From contig DASSMU010000176.1 in NCBI GenBank assembly GCA_035701465.1, positions 1 through 10,973 of the forward strand: a stretch of DNA of 10,973 nucleotides, given 5' to 3'. The DNA comes from VRUE01 sp035701465 (GTDB lineage Bacteria; Actinomycetota; Thermoleophilia; Solirubrobacterales; 70-9). Below the pieces are notes generated by a model. It was given only the letters and a program-made list of their open reading frames with translations, was not told the origin of the DNA and did not search any database. Position numbers and translations under genes: made by a program. This document shows, one piece after another, positions 5,883-10,973 of this stretch (its first letter is position 1; the number at the start of each line of letters is the position of its first letter).

Positions 5883-7436
5883 CTACTCCCACTCGATCGT
5901 TGCCGGGGGCTTCGAAGAAATATCGAGCGCCACGCGGTTCACATCGGTTATCTCGTTGATGATCCGGTTCGAGACCCGCTCCAGAAGGTCATAGGGAAGC
6001 CTGGCCCAATCGGCGGTCATCGCGTCGTCGGAGGTGACGGCGCGGATCACGATCGGGTAGGCGTAGGTGCGACCGTCTCCTTGCACTCCTACCGAGCGCA
6101 CAACCGGCAGCACGCAGAAGGACTGCCAGAGCTGGCGGTAGAGGTCGGCGGCGCGGATCTCCTCCTGCAGGATCGCGTCGGCCGCACGAAGGATGTCGAG
6201 GCGCTCCTTGTTCACCTCGCCGCCGACGATGCGAATCGCCAGGCCCGGCCCCGGGAACGGCTGGCGCCAGACCATCCGCTCGGGCAAACCCAGCTCGGCG
6301 CCGACCGCGCGGACCTCGTCCTTGAACAGCATCCGCAGCGGCTCGACCAGCTCGAACTCGAGGTCCTCGGGCAGCCCACCGACGTTGTGGTGCGACTTGA
6401 TCGTCGCCGCCCCATCGCTGCCGCCGGACTCGATCACATCGGAGTAGAGCGTTCCCTGGACGAGGTAGGAAGCGTCCTCGAGCTTCGCCGCCTCCTCCTC
6501 GAAGACGCGGATGAACTCCTCGCCGATGATCTTGCGCTTGCGCTCGGGCTCGTCGTGCCCGGCCAGCTTGTCGAGGAAGCGCTGCTCGGCTTCGACATGG
6601 ACGAGGGGGATGCCAAACTGCTCGAAGGCGGCGACGACCTGCTCGGCCTCGTTCAGCCGCATCAGGCCGTGGTCGACGAAGACGCAGGTCAGCTGCTCGC
6701 CGATCGCCCGGTGGACGAGCAGCGCCGCGACCGAGGAGTCGACGCCGCCGGAGAGGCCGCAGATCACTCGCCCCTCCCCCACCTGGGTTCGGATCTTCGC
6801 CACCTGCTCTTCGATCACCGATTGCGGCGACCACTGCTGCTCGCAGCCGGCGACATCGCGCAGGAACCGCGTCAGGATCTCGGTCCCGTAAGGGGTGTGG
6901 ACGACCTCGGGATGGAACTGGATCCCGTACAGCCCCCGGTCGGGGTACTCGCACGCCGCCACGGGCGAGCCGGGGCTGGACGCCAGCGCCGTGAACCCCT
7001 CCGGTGGCTCGAAGACCGCGTCACGATGGCTCATCCAGCAGTGCTGCCCCTCCGGCATCCCGCCGAGCAACCGCCCACCCCCGTCACGCAGGGTGAGGTC
7101 GGTCCGCCCGAACTCCCCCGCCTCGGCAGCCTCGACCCGTCCCCCCAACGCCTGGACCATCGCCTGCATCCCGTAACAGATCCCCAGCATCGGGATCTCC
7201 AGATCGAGCAGCTCGGTAGGAAACACCGGCGCCCCCTCCTCATAGACAGAAGCGGGCCCTCCCGAAAGCACCAGCCCCTTGGGAGCCCGCTCCCGAATGG
7301 CGTCGATGGACGTCGAAGACGGCAGCAGCTCCGCAAACACGCCGCACTCCCGAATCCGCCTCGCGATCAGCTGCGAGTACTGCCCCCCGAAATCGAGGAC
7401 CAATACCTCCTCCACCGCATGCGCGTCAGCGGGCAT
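5883..7436 (-). CDS. guaA: GMP synthase (glutamine-hydrolysing)
   Basis: The product converts XMP to GMP with ATP and glutamine in the cytoplasm, the step after IMP dehydrogenase, whose gene lies just upstream. From the ATG at 7436 it has 517 residues, normal for the family. The N-terminal class I glutaminase starts VLVLDFGGQYSQLIARRIRE, with nucleophile C87 in GICYGMQ and H175/E177 in FHPEV. The ATP pyrophosphatase P-loop SGGVDSS is at 229-235. The dimerisation domain ends with the canonical KPPATIEWE. In-frame GTGs at 7484 and 7505 would add 16 or 23 Pro/Gly/Glu-rich residues. The 7505 GTG lies inside a large hairpin, and family length favours 7436, so I chose the ATG; the start is less sure than the gene. 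A palindromic element follows the stop. Confidence 0.96.
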   Translation of the reverse strand: MPADAHAVEEVLVLDFGGQYSQLIARRIRECGVFAELLPSSTSIDAIRERAPKGLVLSGGPASVYEEGAPVFPTELLDLEIPMLGICYGMQAMVQALGGRVEAAEAGEFGRTDLTLRDGGGRLLGGMPEGQHCWMSHRDAVFEPPEGFTALASSPGSPVAACEYPDRGLYGIQFHPEVVHTPYGTEILTRFLRDVAGCEQQWSPQSVIEEQVAKIRTQVGEGRVICGLSGGVDSSVAALLVHRAIGEQLTCVFVDHGLMRLNEAEQVVAAFEQFGIPLVHVEAEQRFLDKLAGHDEPERKRKIIGEEFIRVFEEEAAKLEDASYLVQGTLYSDVIESGGSDGAATIKSHHNVGGLPEDLEFELVEPLRMLFKDEVRAVGAELGLPERMVWRQPFPGPGLAIRIVGGEVNKERLDILRAADAILQEEIRAADLYRQLWQSFCVLPVVRSVGVQGDGRTYAYPIVIRAVTSDDAMTADWARLPYDLLERVSNRIINEITDVNRVALDISSKPPATIEWE

Positions 7437-7440
7437 CTCT

Positions 7441-7457
7441 CCGGGAGGCCCTCCCGG
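7441..7457 (-). promoter_or_regulatory. Small hairpin over the guaA ribosome-binding region
   Basis: On the minus strand CCGGGAG-GGC-CTCCCGG forms a 7-bp stem with a 3-nt loop, ending four nt before the guaA ATG at 7436. The 5' arm contains the only strong purine run (GGGAGGG) upstream of that ATG, so folding would hide it. If translation starts at 7484 instead, this segment is coding and the hairpin may be incidental. Confidence 0.4.
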
Positions 7458-7502
7458 CTCGGACTCGAGCGCAGCCTCACTCACGATCCTGCCGGAGGGT
7501 GG

Positions 7503-7574
7503 CACGGATTTGGGGGACCACCCCGAGGAGGCGGCGCAGCCGCCCCCGCAGCGGGTGGTGGTTCCAAATCCGTG
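7503..7574 (-). other. Large three-tier hairpin between guaB3 and guaA
   Basis: An 11-bp outer stem (CACGGATTTGG at 7503-7513 with CCAAATCCGTG at 7564-7574) encloses a 7-bp stem (ACCACCC 7517-7523 with GGGTGGT 7553-7559). That in turn encloses a GC stem (GGCGGC near 7530-7535 with GCCGCC near 7539-7544). Neither side is followed by a T-tract, so it is not a standard intrinsic terminator. It fills most of the 162-bp gap between the guaB3 stop and the guaA ATG. It may be a leader structure, a processing site or a dispersed palindromic repeat; no second copy is visible in this window. Confidence 0.7.
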
Positions 7575-7598
7575 ACAGGACCCGCCGGCCCGACCGCG

Positions 7599-8804
7599 TC
7601 AGTCATCTGAGACCGCCACCCCTGCCGAAACAGCCGCCCGCCCGTTCGACCCCATGCCGACAGCCTGCTCGTTCTGGAGCTTCTTCCCCTCACTCATCAA
7701 CGCCGGAGCGACCATCACCTCGGCCCGCTGGAAGGAGCGGATGTCCTCGTAACCGCAGGTTGCCATCGAGGTTTTCAACGCGCCCATCAGGTTGAAGGTG
7801 CCGTCGTTCTCCTGGGCCGGCCCGAGCAGGATCTCCTCCATCGTGCCGTCCTGGCGGGTCGAGACCCGGGTGCCACGCGGCAGCGAGGGGTGAAAGGTCG
7901 CCATCCCCCAGTGGAAGCCGCGGCCAGGCGCCTCCTTGGCACGGGCCAAGGGAGAGCCGACCATCACCGAGTCCGCCCCGCAGGCGATCGCCTTGGAGAC
8001 GTCGCCGCCGGTGCGCATGCCGCCGTCGGCGATCACGTTGACGTACTCGCCGGTCTCGAGCATGTGCTGGGAACGGGCCGCCGCGACGTCGGCGATCGCC
8101 GTAGCCTGCGGCACCCCGACGCCGAGCACACCGCGGGTCGTGCAGGCGGCACCTGGGCCAACCCCGACCAGGACGCCGACCGCGCCGGTCCGCATCAGGT
8201 GCAGGCCGGTCGAGTAGGAGGCGCAACCGCCGACCACCGTCGGCACCGGCACCTCGGCGATGAACTCCTTCAGGTTGAGCGGCTCGACCGTGGTAGAAAC
8301 GTGTTCGGCCGAGATCACCGTGCCCTGGATGACGAGGATGTCGATGCCGGCCTCGACCGCGATCTCGTAGTGGTCGCGGACCTTCTGCGGCGTAAGTGAG
8401 CCGCAGGCGACCGCGCCGCGCTCCTTGATCTCCGCGATCCGCTGGCCGATCAGCTCAGGCTTGACCGGCTCGGTGTAGATCTCCTGCATCAGCCTGGTCG
8501 CTTCGTGCTTGGGCGCCGCGGCGATCTGCTCGAGGCGCTCCTCGGCGTTCTCGAAGCGGGCCCAGATCCCCTCCAGGTTGAGCACGCCGAGGCCGCCGAG
8601 CTCGTGGACGAGCACCGCGGTATCGGGGCTCACCACTCCGTCCATCGCCGAGGCGACGAGCGGCAGCTCGAAGCGGTAGGGGCCGAGCGTCCAGCTGATG
8701 TCAATGTCGTCGGGATCGCGGGTGCGGCGCGACGGGACGATCGCGATGTCGTCGAATCCGTAAGCGCGCCGCCCCTTCTTGCCTCGACCGATGTCGATCT
8801 CCAA
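7599..8804 (-). CDS. guaB3: GuaB3-type IMP dehydrogenase (no CBS domains)
   Basis: This 401-residue TIM-barrel protein belongs to the IMP dehydrogenase/GMP reductase family. The catalytic loop GVGPGAACTTRGVLGVGVPQ (214-233) carries the cysteine (C221) that forms the thioimidate with the substrate. ADGGMRTGGDVSKAIACGADSVMVGSPLA (258-286) is the phosphate-binding region. The two regulatory CBS domains of standard IMPDH (about 490 residues) are absent; the barrel runs through without them. GuaB3 proteins are widespread in Actinomycetota and cyanobacteria. Cyanobacterial GuaB3 is reported to be an active IMPDH; activity here is inferred. The adjacency to guaA fits IMP to XMP to GMP. The start is TTG at 8804 with GGAGG five nt upstream, 32 nt after the sugar-kinase stop. 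A separate full GuaB may exist elsewhere in the genome. Confidence 0.92.
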   Translation of the reverse strand: MEIDIGRGKKGRRAYGFDDIAIVPSRRTRDPDDIDISWTLGPYRFELPLVASAMDGVVSPDTAVLVHELGGLGVLNLEGIWARFENAEERLEQIAAAPKHEATRLMQEIYTEPVKPELIGQRIAEIKERGAVACGSLTPQKVRDHYEIAVEAGIDILVIQGTVISAEHVSTTVEPLNLKEFIAEVPVPTVVGGCASYSTGLHLMRTGAVGVLVGVGPGAACTTRGVLGVGVPQATAIADVAAARSQHMLETGEYVNVIADGGMRTGGDVSKAIACGADSVMVGSPLARAKEAPGRGFHWGMATFHPSLPRGTRVSTRQDGTMEEILLGPAQENDGTFNLMGALKTSMATCGYEDIRSFQRAEVMVAPALMSEGKKLQNEQAVGMGSNGRAAVSAGVAVSDD

Positions 8805-8809
8805 TTAGT

Positions 8810-8814
8810 CCTCC
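8810..8814 (-). promoter_or_regulatory. Ribosome-binding site for guaB3
   Basis: GGAGG lies five nt before the TTG at 8804. This strong site decides for the rare TTG start, from which the GuaB3 N-terminus (MEIDIGRGKKGRRAYGFDDI) begins at the expected place. Confidence 0.7.
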
Positions 8815-8836
8815 AGGGTGGCGTTGAGGACCCAGC

Positions 8837-9793
8837 CTACACTTCCGCGGGGACCTCCAAATCCTGGACATGGACCTCGCCGAGGAGGCGCTCGACCTGG
8901 TTGCGGTCGACCATGCCGGCGCCGAAGTGCTGGGTCGACTCGGCGCCGCAGGCGACACCGTAGGCAAGGCACTCGTCGCCGGGTCGGCCGTCGTAGCGGG
9001 CGGCGACGTAGCCGGCCACGAAGGCATCGCCGGAGCCGACCGTCGACACCGCGTCGAGCGGCTCCGTCCGGACCTCCAGAAAGCGGCGATCGGAGCCCTC
9101 GCCGAGCGCGGCGACGCAGCCCTCGGGCCGGGTGATCGCCGCCTCGCCGGCGCCGAGCCGGATCAGCTCGGAGAGCCCGTGGACGAGGTCGTGGCGATCG
9201 GAGAACTCCTGGCCGACCAGCTCCTCGGCCTCGCGCTCGTTCGGGGTGACGATCGCGGCGCCGGCGCGCAGCCCGCCGAGCATCGCCTCGCCCTCGGCGT
9301 CGAGCACGACCGGGACGCCGCGCTCGCCCAGGTCCTTGACCAGGCGCGCGTACAGGTCGGGGCCCGCGCCCGGGGGCAGGGTGCCGGCGATCACGCAGAG
9401 CTTGGCCCCGTCGGCGAGGTAGCCGAGCCTTGCGACGAAGGTCTCGACCTCCTCCGGGCTGACCGCGGGGCCGCGCTCGTTGATCTCGGTCTGCTCGCCG
9501 GAGGTGGGGTCGATCACGGCCATGTTGATCCGCGTCTCGCCGGCGATCCGGGTGAAGTCCGTCAACACCGCTTCCTCACGCAGCTGCTCCAGCACCCTGA
9601 GGCCGGTCGGCCCGCCGGCAAAGCCGGTGGCTATCACCGGCCGTCCCAGACGGTTGAGCGCGCGGGCGACGTTGATCCCCTTCCCGCCCGCGACCGTGCG
9701 GCTCTCGACCGCGCGATGGCGGTGGCCGAGGCGGAAGTTCGGGACTGCGACCGTACGGTCGATCGCTGCGTTGAGGGTGACGGTCAGGATCAT
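8837..9793 (-). CDS. PfkB-family hexose kinase, 1-phosphofructokinase-like
   Basis: This 318-residue protein has the ribokinase/PfkB fold and the 1-phosphofructokinase/tagatose-6-phosphate kinase subfamily pattern. It starts MILTVTLNAAIDRT, has the substrate-binding GGKGINVARAL at 36-46, and the PfkB signature STVGSGDAFVAG at 250-261 with catalytic base D256. The usual GAGD appears as GSGD, which the family pattern allows. It should phosphorylate a sugar phosphate with ATP in the cytoplasm. Fructose-1-phosphate or tagatose-6-phosphate are candidate substrates, and the sequence does not tell which. No PTS or sugar-uptake gene lies in the window. The ATG overlaps the stop of the upstream carboxypeptidase gene as ATGA, so the two are probably translationally coupled. 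Confidence 0.9.
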   Translation of the reverse strand: MILTVTLNAAIDRTVAVPNFRLGHRHRAVESRTVAGGKGINVARALNRLGRPVIATGFAGGPTGLRVLEQLREEAVLTDFTRIAGETRINMAVIDPTSGEQTEINERGPAVSPEEVETFVARLGYLADGAKLCVIAGTLPPGAGPDLYARLVKDLGERGVPVVLDAEGEAMLGGLRAGAAIVTPNEREAEELVGQEFSDRHDLVHGLSELIRLGAGEAAITRPEGCVAALGEGSDRRFLEVRTEPLDAVSTVGSGDAFVAGYVAARYDGRPGDECLAYGVACGAESTQHFGAGMVDRNQVERLLGEVHVQDLEVPAEV

Positions 9794-10973
9794 CGGAATA
9801 GGCGCCTGAAGAGGAATACTCCCGCGATCAGTATCGCGGACAGCGCCAGCGCAAGCCAGATCAGGTTCTCTTCGGCGAAGTTCCGCGCCCGGTAGAGGGC
9901 GCTCGCCTCGGACACGGCGCGCCCGGCCCGGAGGGCCACGGTGGCCGTTCGCCGCCCGTCGACGTAGACACTCGCCGTGCCCAGCGCAGCGTCACGCCGG
10001 ATCGGACCCTCGACTTCCCCCGGCGCACGCACGGTGACGCTCAAGTGCTGATCCCGTCGCAAGCCGACCGCGACGGTGCGTGCGGCGCGCAGGGGCAGCG
10101 TGCCGCCGGAGTAGCGGATCGGCGGTTCGGCAAGGACCCGGCCGGCCCGCACCGGGACGCGCCGGCGGTATTGCGAGAAGCCGTACTCGAGCAGGTCGAG
10201 GTTGTCGCGAAAGCGGTCTTCGTCCGTCGGCGCGCCGATCGCGACGGAGATCAGCTCGACACCCCCGCGGCGTCCGGACCCAACCAGGACGTAGAGGGCG
10301 CCGAATGTGTGACCGGTCTTGACCCCGGTCACCCAGGGCGCCATCTGCAGCAGCTCGTTGATCGACTCGATCCTGCGGCGGGGCCTGACGCTGCGCAGGA
10401 CGGCGCTGCGGGAATCGGCGATCCGGGCAAAGGCGGGGATCGCCAGCAGGCGCCGCGTCAGCGTCGCCAGGTCGCGGGCGCTGGAGTGGTTGCCGCGCTG
10501 GTCGAGGCCGATCGGGTTGGCGTAGTGGGTGTCGGCGAGGCCGAGCGCCGCCGCGTAGCGGTTCATCTGCGCGACGAAGCGGGGCTCGGAACCGGCGGCC
10601 GCCCGGGCGAGGTCGTAGGCGGCGTCGTTGCCGCTGCGCAGGATCAACCCGTAGAGGAGGTCGCGCACGCTGATCCGCTGCCCCGGGCGAAGGCCCAACA
10701 GCGACTCCCCGTATTCGGGGTGATACGGAGCAGCACGCACGATTCGGTCGAGCGGCAACTCGTGCAGGACGACGTAGGCCGTCATCAACTTGGTCGTGCT
10801 GGCGATCGGCAGCTTGTGTGAAACCGCATGGGAGACCAGCGTCTCGCCGGTCCGCGCGTCGACCAACGTCCAGGCCCGGGCCTCGATACTGGGCAGCTTG
10901 GCCGCCGCCCCCGTGGGCGCTGCCAGGGCAAGCGCCACGAACAGGACACCCAGGACCGCCCCGGGCCGGCACC
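9790..10973 (-). CDS. D-alanyl-D-alanine carboxypeptidase (PBP5/DacF-like), 5' end cut by window edge
   Basis: This is a serine-type penicillin-binding protein of the S11 class, which trims the terminal D-Ala from peptidoglycan stem peptides outside the membrane. Numbered from a GTG at 10938, the active-site tetrad STTK is at 47-50, SGN at 102-104 and KTG at 207-209, all intact. A C-terminal hydrophobic segment (about 358-377, ending RRLFR) is an unusually clear transmembrane anchor. The frame stays open from 10938 to the window edge, and those codons read as hydrophobic residues (PGAVLGVLFVALALAAP) ahead of an Ala-rich cleavage region. The GTG is therefore probably inside the signal peptide, with the true start outside the window. 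It overlaps the sugar kinase gene by four bases. Confidence 0.93.
   Translation of the reverse strand, partial: CRPGAVLGVLFVALALAAPTGAAAKLPSIEARAWTLVDARTGETLVSHAVSHKLPIASTTKLMTAYVVLHELPLDRIVRAAPYHPEYGESLLGLRPGQRISVRDLLYGLILRSGNDAAYDLARAAAGSEPRFVAQMNRYAAALGLADTHYANPIGLDQRGNHSSARDLATLTRRLLAIPAFARIADSRSAVLRSVRPRRRIESINELLQMAPWVTGVKTGHTFGALYVLVGSGRRGGVELISVAIGAPTDEDRFRDNLDLLEYGFSQYRRRVPVRAGRVLAEPPIRYSGGTLPLRAARTVAVGLRRDQHLSVTVRAPGEVEGPIRRDAALGTASVYVDGRRTATVALRAGRAVSEASALYRARNFAEENLIWLALALSAILIAGVFLFRRLFR

Noticed and set aside
5568..7610. 680-residue open frame on the plus strand, longest in the window
   Set aside because: Antisense to guaA and across element copy 2; no recognisable domain, while guaA is intact on the other strand.

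Overview
The window is about 11 kb of very GC-rich, gene-dense chromosome, most likely from a high-GC actinobacterium. The gene order rplM-rpsI-glmM(-glmS), a CBS-less GuaB3-type IMP dehydrogenase and a c-di-AMP riboswitch in front of a cell-wall peptidase suit Actinomycetota. A Thermoleophilia/Solirubrobacterales-like lineage is my best guess, but that placement is inference. No transposase, phage gene, CRISPR array, tRNA or rRNA is visible.

Layout. (1) Positions 1-3615, minus strand: an rplM > rpsI > glmM > glmS operon, coupling two ribosomal proteins to two steps of UDP-GlcNAc synthesis. glmS runs off the window edge. rpsI carries a 176-residue acidic N-terminal extension and starts with a TTG that overlaps the rplM stop. 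(2) Positions 3616-3868: a divergent control region. A symmetric -10 box may serve both rplM (minus) and the plus strand. It is followed by a ydaO/yuaA-type c-di-AMP riboswitch, one loop of which is complementary to the ribosome-binding region of the next gene. (3) Positions 3869-4810, plus strand: a secreted M23 metallopeptidase with an Ig-like (FlgD-like) domain. (4) Positions 4816-5863: two inverted copies of a ~100-bp palindromic element bracket a nine-helix membrane protein that has the hallmarks of a presenilin-type (GxGD) intramembrane aspartyl protease. Each element copy directly follows the stop codon of a gene (M23, guaA) in that gene's orientation, and the closing stem shows compensatory base changes. 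(5) Positions 5883-10973, minus strand: a D-Ala-D-Ala carboxypeptidase (5' end cut by the window), a PfkB-family sugar kinase coupled to it by an ATGA overlap, GuaB3, a large three-tier hairpin, and GuaA.

Together the window pairs translation, cell-wall precursor synthesis and remodelling (GlmS, GlmM, M23 peptidase, carboxypeptidase) with guanine nucleotide synthesis (GuaB3, GuaA). The points most worth pursuing are the paired structured elements, the bacterial presenilin-like protein between them, the riboswitch-RBS complementarity and the extended S9.
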